Shown: in pieces, positions 8,136-16,538 of the stretch
Layout of the letters: each line of letters begins with the position of its first letter
Numbering within the stretch: the stretch's first letter is position 1
Virus record (IMG/VR): IMGVR_UViG_3300008450_000063
Span: 1 to 47,638 of that record
Strand: one strand, 5' to 3'
DNA: 47,638 bases
Origin: a virus
Translations under genes and position numbers: made by a program
The notes under the pieces: model-generated
Seen by the model: only the letters and a program-made list of their open reading frames with translations
What the model was told of the DNA's origin: nothing
Databases searched by the model: none

Positions 8136-8802
8136 TTGAGTCTCGTTCCGTCGGCATCCAAAACGAATCCACATAACTGATATTAATAGGCAGGCGAGGC
8201 TGAAATATAACCTGCGCAACTCGATCACCCTCTTCGATTGTAACGTCTTCGTCCGTCATGTTTAGCACCTGTGCAAACAGAGGACCACGATAACCAGCAT
8301 CAAGAATACCGTTGGGTATCATCAACAGCCTACGTGCGGTGGATGATCTGGCAGTAATCCAGCCAAAGATCGTCGGAGGCATCTGGAGCCTGACGTTCGA
8401 ATCCACCAAGGCAAACCCCTTAGCCGGAATCAGCGTAGACTTAGCGGAAATCAAATCGTGCCCCACGTCACCAAACAGCCTAGGCTCGTTCAGATTGTAG
8501 ACGCCATGACCAGCGTCGCCGTCTGAGGTCCAGTAGACAGTGTGTGCGAAGTACTTCATAGCATTGCGTGCTTCGACTCTATCTCTAGGCACTACCAGCA
8601 CGTAGTAACCAGCATCAAGCATCTGTTCCTCGAGCCTAAATTCCGGCATCTCGTGAACATAAACAGCCAGACGCATCTGGGGCAGGAAATATGGGATTAC
8701 ATGCCTATCAACAGTGCCATCAAGACTTGTTGACAAGATGTCCTGCATCACGGGACACCTAAACACCAGACTTAAATCACTGGCTTTGGTGTCGCTCACC
8801 AT
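8110..8802 (-). CDS. dut: dUTPase with a long N-terminal extension
   Basis: 230 aa from ATG 8802, which overlaps the kinase stop as ATGGTGA. The C-terminal part carries all five trimeric dUTPase motifs: 1 VGHDLIS (113-119), 2 ARSS (152-154), 3 NGILDAGYRG (164-173), 4 GDRVAQ (192-197) and 5 SNGFGSTG (222-229). It hydrolyses dUTP to dUMP, keeping uracil out of DNA and supplying dTMP synthesis. About 105 residues precede motif 1 where ordinary dUTPases have few. This extension (e.g. MRLAVYVHEMPEFRLEEQM) is not recognised. A related dCTP deaminase is less likely because motif 5 and the NGILDAGYRG loop are dUTPase-like. Confidence 0.88.
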   Translation of the reverse strand: MVSDTKASDLSLVFRCPVMQDILSTSLDGTVDRHVIPYFLPQMRLAVYVHEMPEFRLEEQMLDAGYYVLVVPRDRVEARNAMKYFAHTVYWTSDGDAGHGVYNLNEPRLFGDVGHDLISAKSTLIPAKGFALVDSNVRLQMPPTIFGWITARSSTARRLLMIPNGILDAGYRGPLFAQVLNMTDEDVTIEEGDRVAQVIFQPRLPINISYVDSFWMPTERDSNGFGSTGR

Positions 8803-9326
8803 TCGGCGCTGATCGCGATCTGACGACAGTGAATCTCGTCGTTGTTCGGCACCACCAAGTAATCCTCCCACACATCCCCTCCCTGAATTGCAGCCATTAC
8901 TTCACCCACAATGCGCTGGTGTTCGCTGATGCGGTTGCCGATGCTATCGGCGGTATCGTCCTGCCTGCCTCTGCCGATAAGACGCCGAATACAAGTCATG
9001 ATCGGTGTCTCCATGATCACGTGGAGAGGCCGATCGAGGATCTGCTCAGCCAACACCAACTGGGGCAGAGTCCTAGGAAAGCCCTCCATTACCACAACCA
9101 TGCCTGTCTCGCGAGCGTGATCTACTTGCTCATTGATGCGACGGCGCATTTCGTCTTCTGGTGCGAACGCTCCTGTCTCACGAGACTCCTTGGAGATCTC
9201 ACGAGCGATGTCGCCGGTCACAATCACGCAGCACTCAATCCCCATGTCCACTGCAAGAGATTGTAGGTTAGTGGCTAGAGTGCCTTTGCCAGCACCGGGC
9301 AGTCCAGTAATGCAAATATCTCTCAT
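8796..9326 (-). CDS. Adenylate-kinase-like (d)NMP kinase
   Basis: 176 aa, P-loop kinase. Walker A GLPGAGKGT is at residues 8-16, the EGFPRT nucleotide-binding motif is mid-protein, and the RGRQDD segment resembles the adenylate kinase lid. The lid domain is short. ATG 9326 follows the primase-helicase stop by one base. It phosphorylates a nucleoside monophosphate with ATP; the substrate is not readable from sequence. In a phage with a PurZ-like enzyme, a modified purine monophosphate is conceivable, but that is speculation. Confidence 0.85.
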   Translation of the reverse strand: MRDICITGLPGAGKGTLATNLQSLAVDMGIECCVIVTGDIAREISKESRETGAFAPEDEMRRRINEQVDHARETGMVVVMEGFPRTLPQLVLAEQILDRPLHVIMETPIMTCIRRLIGRGRQDDTADSIGNRISEHQRIVGEVMAAIQGGDVWEDYLVVPNNDEIHCRQIAISAEW

Positions 9327-9327
9327 G

Positions 9328-11964
9328 TCAACCTCGTGGCTTCAAGCGGTAAGATGGGTACTTCGCTCCGTTCTCAGACTCACGAATGATCTGTGTCGGA
9401 CGGTCGAAGTACATCGGGATTAGAATGTCTTTGTGCCCAGCGCGATTCTTGTCTACCAGCAGATCGACAACTGTAGCGTTGCCCTCAGCCTCACTCATAA
9501 TGAGGAAAGTGTCGGCTGTCTGTGCGATCTGGTATGAATCGCCAATGTTTTCCGCCGTGGGCCTCTTCTCCTTGGCCCCTTCACGGTTCAACTGCGCGGC
9601 GGTGACGAAGGCCACGTCCATGTGTCGAGCAATCTCCAACTTCATGGTCTTCGCGACTTCACCCATGACCTCATAGCGATTCATCCGCGCTTGCCCCTTA
9701 GATGGGGCCGTCAACTGTGCATAGTCATAGAACACGACCTGAATGTTGTGGCGGAGTTTGTAGCCTCGCACCATCAACTTCAAGTCTTCCATCGTCATGA
9801 AGTCGGGAGTCTCGATGTGCAGCGGAGAATTCATCAACTTCACAGCAGCCCGATTCAGGAGTTCTGACTCCGCATCATTGACCCGGCTCGAATCGATGCG
9901 GGAAGCGTCGATACCCGTCATCTGTGCCAGAAGCCGGGTGTGGTACTCGGTGTAATTCATCTCCAGCCCAATCAGCAGACCCGGCACGTTATTGTGGATG
10001 CAGATCTGGGCGACTAGGTTATTCAAGAAACTAGTCTTACCGACCGACTGAGCAGCGGCGATAACGTGGAGCCTTCCCTTTTGAATACCACGCAGCGTGC
10101 TGTTCAACTTGGGGAAGCAAGGGCCGATGTCTAGACCGATGATCTCGTCAGGATTGTCCCGGCGAGCCATGATCAGATCAATCGTCTCCTGAACCTTCTC
10201 TTCCTTGGACTTGGCCTCAGTCATACCCTTGCGCCAAAAAGTCAGCCCAACGACGTCGCTGGTGAAAGACGCTGACACCTGATCAGACGAAATATTCGCG
10301 TTCTCGAGTTCCTGCAACAGGATCTTAGCGCCATCCGAGACTCGACGACGGAAGGTGGCATCGATCATCTGCTCTAGTGGATAAGCGTCGGTAGTGAACC
10401 TCTCGACGATCGAATCAAGAAAGTCACGGTCAACGATTTCAGCGGCGTAGCCATGTCTATCGGCAAAGTCGGCCAAAGCCACGAAATCGTCCGTGGTCAC
10501 GTCACGCTCTGCAGCGTGATTCAGCAAACGCCAAAGCAACTGATGCCGAATATACTGGAAATCGCCGTCACTCACCCGGCTGGCTGTATCCAACCCCCAC
10601 TGCGGATCGCGCATGAACCTTGCCAGCACGGCCTGCTCGATGGTCAGCGTGGAGATCGGCGTCGCCTCGTCGATGAACAAATCGCTGACTTCAAGCGTCG
10701 GCATATTAAACCGTTCGGCCATCCAAGCAACGATCAACTTCTTGTGGTAGCCACCAGCCGAAGACATCTTTAGGCCATGAAGCGCTCTCTCAATGAAAGC
10801 GCGACGACCCGAGAGTGTGCTGATGTCAAACTCCTGCTCCAAACCACGCAAGAGATACTCGGTTGAATCAACAAGCCTGCCCGGTTCGTAACCGGTACCG
10901 GCAGGGGGCCGACTCAAAGCCAACATCAACGCTAGCGAGTCGCCGTTCGTTATCATGGCGTCTGGATCGGCACCATCGGGCAATTCGGCTACTGACAGGA
11001 TGATCGAAGGAGAATTCCACCGCCGTTGCGTAATAGTGCGAGTGGCGGTGCGCCCTCCTTCATCACCGTCAAGACAAAGGGTAGCCTCCTTGATGTGCCA
11101 CCGCTCCAACAGTCGCCACTGTTCGTCCGACATGGTAGCGCCCCGAAGACCCACCACGTTAGCGATACCCTCGCTGCACATAGCCATCACGTCGGTCTGG
11201 CCCTCGACCAAGATCAACTTGTGTCCGTAGTGTCGCAATTTGCCGCGAGCCTGACCGAGACCGAACAACACGTCTTTCTGGGAACCCGGCCACGAATTCG
11301 GATTGTTGCGAGATTCATGTGAATCGCTCATACTGCGGGTGGTCCAGCCCACCAATTCGCTCTCGTCATTGAAAAGCGGAATGATGATCATGTCATCAAA
11401 TTCCGTCTGTTCCCACTCGAGGGCGCTTCGCCAAACCAAATGACCGGGAGCCTTGCGCACGCCGAATTCCTGCAAAGTCTCTGGAGAGATGGACTTACCC
11501 GGCCACTCACTCAGGAAATCCAGTTGGCTGAGCGTGAACACTGCCTCACTGCGTGCCCTGTCTCGTTCAACCTCCTCCTCGGTCGGCTTTGCCAAATAAG
11601 GCTCAACATCAATGTCAGCAATCTGACAGATGTTGCGCACAGCCTCCATGAAGGACCAGCCAAAAAGTCTGCGTGCGAACGTGATTAGATCGCCGCCCGT
11701 CTTGACCGGCTCTCCCTCTTTGTTGTAGGAGACACACTTGGCCGACCGACAAAGCCAAACACCCTTGGCGTCGTTCACGTCAAGCGATGGGTCATGGTCG
11801 TCGTGGAAGGGACACAACATCTTCCACTCGCCACCCCCAGCCTGTTGCCATGGGACAGCCTTTAAGCCCTGACTGACAAACAACTTGTCGATCCCCTCTG
11901 AGAGGGGAAGTGTGTCATTAATCAGTTGACGGAGTTCATCTTGGTTCTTTAGTCGTCGCGCCAC
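9328..11964 (-). CDS. Primase-helicase fusion (DnaG-like zinc/TOPRIM plus DnaB-like)
   Basis: 878 aa, GTG start at 11964. Domains in order: CHC2-type zinc finger (C51, H54, C72, C77), TOPRIM primase catalytic core (E254 in LVEGQTDV, D299/D301 in LCLDGDEGG), a helical DnaB-N-like linker (about 365-560), and a RecA-fold hexameric helicase with Walker A QSVGKTS (639-645), D747 in VVFYDYAQL and motif-3 Gln in AAQLNREG. The architecture is like T7 gp4: one polypeptide unwinds the fork and lays primers. It sits in one operon with the split DnaE and the UvsW-like helicase. No separate DnaG is seen in the window. Confidence 0.93.
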   Translation of the reverse strand: MARRLKNQDELRQLINDTLPLSEGIDKLFVSQGLKAVPWQQAGGGEWKMLCPFHDDHDPSLDVNDAKGVWLCRSAKCVSYNKEGEPVKTGGDLITFARRLFGWSFMEAVRNICQIADIDVEPYLAKPTEEEVERDRARSEAVFTLSQLDFLSEWPGKSISPETLQEFGVRKAPGHLVWRSALEWEQTEFDDMIIIPLFNDESELVGWTTRSMSDSHESRNNPNSWPGSQKDVLFGLGQARGKLRHYGHKLILVEGQTDVMAMCSEGIANVVGLRGATMSDEQWRLLERWHIKEATLCLDGDEGGRTATRTITQRRWNSPSIILSVAELPDGADPDAMITNGDSLALMLALSRPPAGTGYEPGRLVDSTEYLLRGLEQEFDISTLSGRRAFIERALHGLKMSSAGGYHKKLIVAWMAERFNMPTLEVSDLFIDEATPISTLTIEQAVLARFMRDPQWGLDTASRVSDGDFQYIRHQLLWRLLNHAAERDVTTDDFVALADFADRHGYAAEIVDRDFLDSIVERFTTDAYPLEQMIDATFRRRVSDGAKILLQELENANISSDQVSASFTSDVVGLTFWRKGMTEAKSKEEKVQETIDLIMARRDNPDEIIGLDIGPCFPKLNSTLRGIQKGRLHVIAAAQSVGKTSFLNNLVAQICIHNNVPGLLIGLEMNYTEYHTRLLAQMTGIDASRIDSSRVNDAESELLNRAAVKLMNSPLHIETPDFMTMEDLKLMVRGYKLRHNIQVVFYDYAQLTAPSKGQARMNRYEVMGEVAKTMKLEIARHMDVAFVTAAQLNREGAKEKRPTAENIGDSYQIAQTADTFLIMSEAEGNATVVDLLVDKNRAGHKDILIPMYFDRPTQIIRESENGAKYPSYRLKPRG

Positions 11965-12170
11965 GCTTGCTCTCGTATCTCGTCCCAGTCGGTGTTGGCA
12001 GAGTCGATCATCTCCCGTATCTGCTTCCGGGCTTTCTCGCTATCAGCGATTTGCCCAGTGTAAGGCTTGGGACCAGCCTCACGCATAGAACGCCTAATCT
12101 CCTGCTCTCGCTTTTTGTGTTCTAGATATCCAGCGAGGGTAGTTAGGCGACGGGGGTCACTTAAATCCAT
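11949..12170 (-). CDS. Hypothetical 73-aa charged protein
   Basis: ATG 12170 is preferred (GGGAGAG 9 bases upstream); an in-frame GTG at 12188 would add six residues. The ATG overlaps the stop of the UvsW-like helicase, and its end overlaps the primase-helicase start. Highly charged and helical (EHKKREQEIRRSMREAG, TDWDEIREQAWRDD). No family recognised. The position between two helicases hints at a replisome accessory, which is inference. Confidence 0.6.
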   Translation of the reverse strand: MDLSDPRRLTTLAGYLEHKKREQEIRRSMREAGPKPYTGQIADSEKARKQIREMIDSANTDWDEIREQAWRDD

Positions 12171-13663
12171 ACTGCGCTGCTCTCCCACTCGGCATGCTCA
12201 ATTTTGCGCCGAGCCTTGGTGTGTGCGTCAAACCAACCGGGGGAAGTCACTGTACCCTCCCGGCCCTTCTTCTCCTTTACGTGTGCCCAAGAATCGTCGA
12301 AGTCAACTACGATTCCGTAGGTTTTATCTTTGTGAGGCCGACAGACACGGCCAATCCGCTGCAAATGCCGGGTGGACGACTTACCGCCACCAGCCAGCAC
12401 CAAAGCGTCTAGAGCCGGTACATCCACACCCATATCAGCAACAGAAGTAGCAATAACACAACGTACATCACCTCGACGGAGATCATTCAGGATCCTTTCG
12501 CGATCACCAGACTGATGGAACGCCTGGATTTCAGCCGGTGAGGACCCGGCAATAAACACCGACTTTGGAATCATCTTACGCAACTTCTCGCCGTGCTTTA
12601 ACTGCTTGACCAAGAGCAAGACAATACGGCCCTGATCAACCAAATCATTGACAGTCTTGACCACCAAATCATTGCGGTGTTTGTTATCCACCACAACAGA
12701 CCGATATGCCTTAGCCCAAGATTCGTAGGTCTTGCCCTCGGCATCAGGGGTGGGCTTGGTGTCAATGATTCGAAACATAGGGGGCACCAAGAAGCCCTCC
12801 TTAACCAGTGTCTCAACGCCTACTCGATAGACAATTGGACCCAAGGCCGCTTCGATCTTAATGTCGGCATTATCATCGCGCCATGGAGAAGCCGACAAGC
12901 CAACCTTAATGGCCACGTTCAAGTTGGTGGCGATGTTGTAGGCGGTGTCGGCGGCTACCACATGGCATTCGTCTACGATCAACAACCCGAGCGATTTCAG
13001 CCATTCGCCCATGTCTGATTCGACTTCGGTGAAATCATCATCGCCAATGTCGTCATACTTGAACTGGTAGTAGGTGGTATCGAGGACCTTTGCCATGGTT
13101 CGTGTCGTGGCGACCGTCACCGGCTGGGGATCGACAACACCAGCGCCCATCATACCCACTTTGGTTCCGAATGCCCACTCGAGAAATTCGCGGGTCTGAT
13201 ACAAAAGATCAATCGTCGGCACAAGGACGACCGCGGTGACACCGGCATCTTTGATGATTCGGGCGGCGATCACTGTCTTGCCCGATCCAGTGGGTGCCCG
13301 TACTACGCCGCCACCGTGCGCCAGAGCCGCCTCCGCTGCTTCCTGTTGGTACCAGCGCTCCTGTACCCCCTCATTAATAGAGAGCGAAAGAGGAGTGCCC
13401 TTCCGTGGCTCGGAGACTATATCCACCGTGTACGCGACCTTTTCCTTATCTAGGATGCCGGTCACACGGTCAATCAGGCCAACAGGAAACTGACAATCGT
13501 CGACGAACAGATTAATCCATCCGTCCCACTTCTTGTACTTATACGCAGGTTCGTACATGTAACCGGCAGGCCGATACCGCAACGCCCGCCGCAACACATG
13601 CAAAACACGGTGCGGAACATCGGTGATGACCGCATCGCGTTCTCTGACCTGAATAAACGCCAT
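12161..13663 (-). CDS. SF2 DNA helicase, UvsW-like
   Basis: 500 aa. An N-terminal domain of about 95 residues resembles the UvsW wedge domain. A superfamily 2 core follows: Q-motif ERWYQQEA (102-109), Walker A APTGSGKT (123-130), DECH box (231-234), SASP motif III (257-260) and motif VI QRIGRVCRP near residue 435. T4 UvsW unwinds branched DNA, drives fork regression and clears R-loops, so a role in recombination-dependent replication beside RecA and the RuvC-like nuclease fits. Starts at ATG 13663, one base after the upstream gene ends. Confidence 0.88.
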   Translation of the reverse strand: MAFIQVRERDAVITDVPHRVLHVLRRALRYRPAGYMYEPAYKYKKWDGWINLFVDDCQFPVGLIDRVTGILDKEKVAYTVDIVSEPRKGTPLSLSINEGVQERWYQQEAAEAALAHGGGVVRAPTGSGKTVIAARIIKDAGVTAVVLVPTIDLLYQTREFLEWAFGTKVGMMGAGVVDPQPVTVATTRTMAKVLDTTYYQFKYDDIGDDDFTEVESDMGEWLKSLGLLIVDECHVVAADTAYNIATNLNVAIKVGLSASPWRDDNADIKIEAALGPIVYRVGVETLVKEGFLVPPMFRIIDTKPTPDAEGKTYESWAKAYRSVVVDNKHRNDLVVKTVNDLVDQGRIVLLLVKQLKHGEKLRKMIPKSVFIAGSSPAEIQAFHQSGDRERILNDLRRGDVRCVIATSVADMGVDVPALDALVLAGGGKSSTRHLQRIGRVCRPHKDKTYGIVVDFDDSWAHVKEKKGREGTVTSPGWFDAHTKARRKIEHAEWESSAVWI

Positions 13664-14062
13664 TTAGAGGCGGTGCCTCGTCATCTGCGCTTCCTCGGCC
13701 ACACCAAGTGCAAGTGTGATCTCCCGGCTAGCACCCTGATAACGCAATTTGGCGCTCGATGCCGCACGCTCAGCCGCATCCCGGCGCTGACGCGCTTCCC
13801 GGTAACGAGAATCAGACTGGCCATACAGTTCCTTACATCTGTCGGTGAGCCAGTCGAACACGGCAAAACAGTGATTAAACCAAGCGTATACGTCCGGCAT
13901 CTCGTCCAGCGTGCGCGACCACCGATCCAACTTCTGGTCGCGAGTCTCGCCCTGCTTGGCCTCGTAGGGCTGCATCATCGCGTCGATGTGGTCCAACAAA
14001 TCGAACATGGTGATGTTACGCAGGTCGTGGCTCGAAATCCTTTTAAGCGTAGACTGTTCCAT
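13664..14062 (-). CDS. Hypothetical 132-aa helical protein
   Basis: ATG 14062, overlapping the end of the Cys-rich gene by 20 bases. Predicted almost entirely helical, with a probable coiled coil in the C-terminal half (RYREARQRRDAAERAASSAK). One Cys pair in NHCFAVFDWLTDRCKEL. No family recognised. It is the second gene downstream of the 14.7-kb promoter and directly upstream of the UvsW-like helicase. Confidence 0.65.
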   Translation of the reverse strand: MEQSTLKRISSHDLRNITMFDLLDHIDAMMQPYEAKQGETRDQKLDRWSRTLDEMPDVYAWFNHCFAVFDWLTDRCKELYGQSDSRYREARQRRDAAERAASSAKLRYQGASREITLALGVAEEAQMTRHRL

Positions 14063-14681
14063 CCTCTTCCTTCAGCGTCTTCGGCTCGAGGTTGTCAATG
14101 TGGCGGGCCTTCAGCCTCAGGAAATTCCGCGCCACCGTGATGCTCTCTGGCCGGTTCATCATGCTCAGGCGCTCGTCTACGCGAGCGTCATGGTAAACCC
14201 TCTCCCAGTCCAGCGCCCGCAACTTCTCCAGCGCCGCCTCAAAGTGGGGCCAAGCCAGTTCGGAATCGTCGGTCCTCTTGGAGTGACAGAACCAGCACTC
14301 GTCCGACGTTCCCGACACCATAATCCGACCGAAGCCAGAATGGTCGTCAGGGCAATACCAAGTGATAGCCGTGGGCGGATTCACCAAGATGCTCACCTCA
14401 AACTCGCTCATGCCGTAATAGGCCGGAGCCAACTGGGTGGGCTTCTTAACCGTCCGCTTGATCTCCTCGGTAGTCTTCTTCTTGCCCTTCTCGAGGAACT
14501 TCTCCCAGCCCTTAGCCTTCAGCGTGGCAAGGGCCTCCTTGTCGCCGTCACGCCCAGCCTTTACGAGCGCCGACTTGTGCTTGGCGTCATGTCCACCCGG
14601 CGCATAGTTGGCATACGTGCCATCCTTGCGCTCCTTCAAGGGAGTACCGCAACCGCAACCGCATTCTGGAATAGGGGCCAT
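14043..14681 (-). CDS. Cys-rich protein with CGCGCG N-terminus
   Basis: 212 aa, ATG 14681 behind a strong AAAGGAG site. Two candidate metal centres: an N-terminal ECGCGCGTPL followed by YAPGGHDAKH, and a mid-protein CPDDH ... CWFC pair (about residues 109-132). The N-terminal CGCGCG...GHDAKHKSAL pattern recalls small proteins I have seen in actinobacterial phages (memory, not checked). The middle is lysine-rich. It is the first gene of its own transcription unit under a near-consensus promoter. Function unknown; a zinc-binding DNA or regulatory protein is plausible. Confidence 0.7.
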   Translation of the reverse strand: MAPIPECGCGCGTPLKERKDGTYANYAPGGHDAKHKSALVKAGRDGDKEALATLKAKGWEKFLEKGKKKTTEEIKRTVKKPTQLAPAYYGMSEFEVSILVNPPTAITWYCPDDHSGFGRIMVSGTSDECWFCHSKRTDDSELAWPHFEAALEKLRALDWERVYHDARVDERLSMMNRPESITVARNFLRLKARHIDNLEPKTLKEEDGTVYA

Positions 14682-14711
14682 TTGAGTCTCCTTTCATAGG
14701 CCGTACCCGGT

Positions 14712-14740
14712 ATTCTACCACGCGATGCTGCGTCTGTCAA
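14712..14740 (-). promoter_or_regulatory. Near-consensus sigma70-type promoter
   Basis: On the minus strand TTGACA (14740-14735) and TAGAAT (14717-14712) are separated by exactly 17 bases. The -35 overlaps the stop codon of the RuvC-like gene, in the only gap of this region. The predicted start site near 14705 leaves a roughly 24-base leader containing AAAGGAG before ATG 14681. It gives the replication genes a promoter independent of the early operon upstream. Confidence 0.85.
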
Positions 14741-15186
14741 GTCCCCGATTCAATCAGCCACCCAGCGTAAGCGATGCAGAGTGCGTCGGCCTCATCTTGC
14801 GTCCCGAAATCCCGGCCAGCAACTTCCATGGCCCATTTCATAACAGCGTCTTTGTCGGCACGACCATTCTGCAACGCTTTGGCTTTCCATGTGGAAGTGT
14901 TGATTTCCTCACAGCGAATCTGATGCGCAGCCAGCCCACCAACGAACGCGCCTAACAATTGCATCAAAGTGGACTGGCTGTTGCGGTTAATTCCGTACGC
15001 TCGCTCAACATAAACAACGTCGGCTTGTTCAAACCAAGGCACAGACTCCGAAATTTCAATCAGGGCATGAAGCCGCTTGTTTCGCAGCAGCGAATCGTCT
15101 TTTTTACGGAACTTTGGCAACTTCACGAATTCCGTATGCATCGACGGCCAGACAGCAACCGCCACGCCAGACGACTGCAAATCCAC
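14737..15186 (-). CDS. RuvC-like Holliday-junction resolvase
   Basis: 149 aa from GTG 15186. RNase-H-fold resolvase pattern: first Asp in VDLQSSG (residue 2 from this start), Glu61 in VYVERAYG, and D131/D134 in TQDEADALCIAY. It would cut recombination and replication junctions before packaging. The start is doubtful: the preceding in-frame residues (LICG) make the conserved first beta strand, but between the upstream TAG at 15222-15220 and this GTG there is no ATG, GTG or TTG, only an ATT at 15195. The gene lies 13 bases after recA. Confidence 0.82.
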   Translation of the reverse strand: MDLQSSGVAVAVWPSMHTEFVKLPKFRKKDDSLLRNKRLHALIEISESVPWFEQADVVYVERAYGINRNSQSTLMQLLGAFVGGLAAHQIRCEEINTSTWKAKALQNGRADKDAVMKWAMEVAGRDFGTQDEADALCIAYAGWLIESGT

Positions 15187-15199
15187 ACCACAAATTAAT

Positions 15200-16231
15200 C
15201 TATCGGTAGACTTGCTTATCTAGGATGTCCCTATATTCCATGATGCCAGTCGTGGCTGCATACCGGCCATTCCACTTTGCCACTGACTCGCCAGTTTCCT
15301 TGTCAATGAAGTGGAACCACGAACTAACCTGCTTGATGTAGCCAAGGGTTAGCGCAAGTTCTAGGTAAGAATCGCCAACGTCCACACCGGGGGTGACTTC
15401 ACCGTATCCGGTGTGGTTGCCCTCGCGGTAGTAGAAATTGAAGAAAGAGGTGAAGTGTGGTGCGCTCACCTTGTTCTTCTTTACAGTGATCTTTACCTTG
15501 TGTCCTAACTGCACACCATTGTCGTCCTTGAACCGCTCAGCCACACGTACGTCTAGACGAACGGACGAATAGAACGGCAGGGCACGCCCACCGGGCTGGT
15601 ACTCAGGATTGCCAAAAGAGACACCGGGGCGGGTACGGATCTGATTGTTGAAGATGACGATCGCGTTTGAATCATGAACGATGGGGGTCAACTTGCGAAG
15701 ACCCTGCGACATCAACTTGGCCAGAGGAGCCATGTGATTGTCGGCGTAGTCACCGTCGAGTTCCTGCTCAGTGACAAGCGCGGCCACAGAGTCAATACCA
15801 ATCACGTCATAGTCGTTCGACCGGCAAAGCAACTCAGCCATCTCAAATGCCTGAAATCCATTGTCCGGAAGACCAACCCGCAAAGCCTCGTAATCCACAC
15901 CCGCAATCTCCATGAAAGAAGGAGATAACGCTTGCTCAGCGTCAATGATCGCACCCTTGCCATCAGCCCTCTGGGCACCGGCAACAAAGAGGCCAATGAT
16001 GAGCGTCTTGCCTGTACCCTCGGGGCCATAGATTTCGACCACACGACCACGGGGCAGACCCCCGACGCCGAGAGCATAATCAAGGGTCGGCACGCCCGAC
16101 GGAATGACTGAGACATCAAAACCGTCCATGCGCTCCGACCCCGTGACCAACGCACCCTCGCCAAACAACTCGAGGGCCTTGCTGTCTAGGTCAAAGTTAC
16201 CTGACGGCTTTGCCTTCTTAACTTTTGCCAT
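15200..16231 (-). CDS. recA: RecA recombinase
   Basis: 343 aa, full length for RecA. Walker A GPEGTGKT (69-76), IDAEQAL with catalytic E99, Walker B with D147 in VIGIDSVAAL, loop L1, and FNNQIRTRPGVSFGNPEY with Q197 preceding the L2 region. It catalyses homologous pairing and strand exchange, supporting recombination-dependent replication with the UvsW-like helicase and ssDNA-binding protein. ATG 16231 overlaps the HTH gene stop (TAATG), so the two are probably translationally coupled. C-terminus is shorter and more basic than in E. coli RecA. Confidence 0.95.
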   Translation of the reverse strand: MAKVKKAKPSGNFDLDSKALELFGEGALVTGSERMDGFDVSVIPSGVPTLDYALGVGGLPRGRVVEIYGPEGTGKTLIIGLFVAGAQRADGKGAIIDAEQALSPSFMEIAGVDYEALRVGLPDNGFQAFEMAELLCRSNDYDVIGIDSVAALVTEQELDGDYADNHMAPLAKLMSQGLRKLTPIVHDSNAIVIFNNQIRTRPGVSFGNPEYQPGGRALPFYSSVRLDVRVAERFKDDNGVQLGHKVKITVKKNKVSAPHFTSFFNFYYREGNHTGYGEVTPGVDVGDSYLELALTLGYIKQVSSWFHFIDKETGESVAKWNGRYAATTGIMEYRDILDKQVYR

Positions 16232-16461
16232 TATGGGTCCTTAATTCCGTGTATTTCGTAACTCCAGTACTCCCAACCGAATGCCGTACAGATCCGGTCG
16301 AAGATGGTGTCACTAACGTACTTCTGCTTACCGCTTAGAATTCGCCTAAGCCCTCTATCCGACACACCCGTCATTTCAGCCGCGAGCAAGATGCCCCCGT
16401 CCAATTTGACAATCTCGTTAGAAAGTGTGTCTCTGAAGTCTTCGACTAATACGTACGGCAC
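16231..16461 (-). CDS. Small helix-turn-helix regulator
   Basis: 76 aa from GTG 16461, with GGGAT just upstream. A TTG at 16479 would add six residues, but it abuts a stem-loop and has no ribosome site. A Cro/XRE-type HTH is visible in LLAAEMTGVSDRGLRRILSGK, followed by a helix ending in DRICTAFG. The family binds operator dyads as dimers. It sits directly upstream of recA and is the only obvious small DNA-binding regulator in the window, so it is a candidate for binding the dyads at the early promoter (inference). Confidence 0.75.
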   Translation of the reverse strand: MPYVLVEDFRDTLSNEIVKLDGGILLAAEMTGVSDRGLRRILSGKQKYVSDTIFDRICTAFGWEYWSYEIHGIKDP

Positions 16462-16483
16462 AGGAATCCCATTGAACAATTGA

Positions 16484-16509
16484 GGGCGAGCCGCGTTTGC
16501 AGCCCGCCC
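16484..16509 (-). terminator. GC-rich stem-loop between ssb-like and HTH genes
   Basis: Minus-strand RNA folds into an 11-bp stem (two G-U pairs) with an AAAC loop. On the plus strand the same positions are A-C mismatches, so the structure favours minus-strand transcripts. The downstream tract (UCAAUUGUU) is only weakly U-rich. It could be a partial terminator or attenuator, or it could shield the upstream TTG start of the HTH gene. Confidence 0.5.
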
Positions 16510-16538
16510 CCAATTTTAGTCAATGCGAGTCACTCTGG

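Noticed and set aside
13986-14699. 237-codon plus-strand frame
   Set aside because: Antisense to the Cys-rich gene and its neighbour, no ribosome site, leucine/arginine-biased sequence. All supported genes are on the minus strand.
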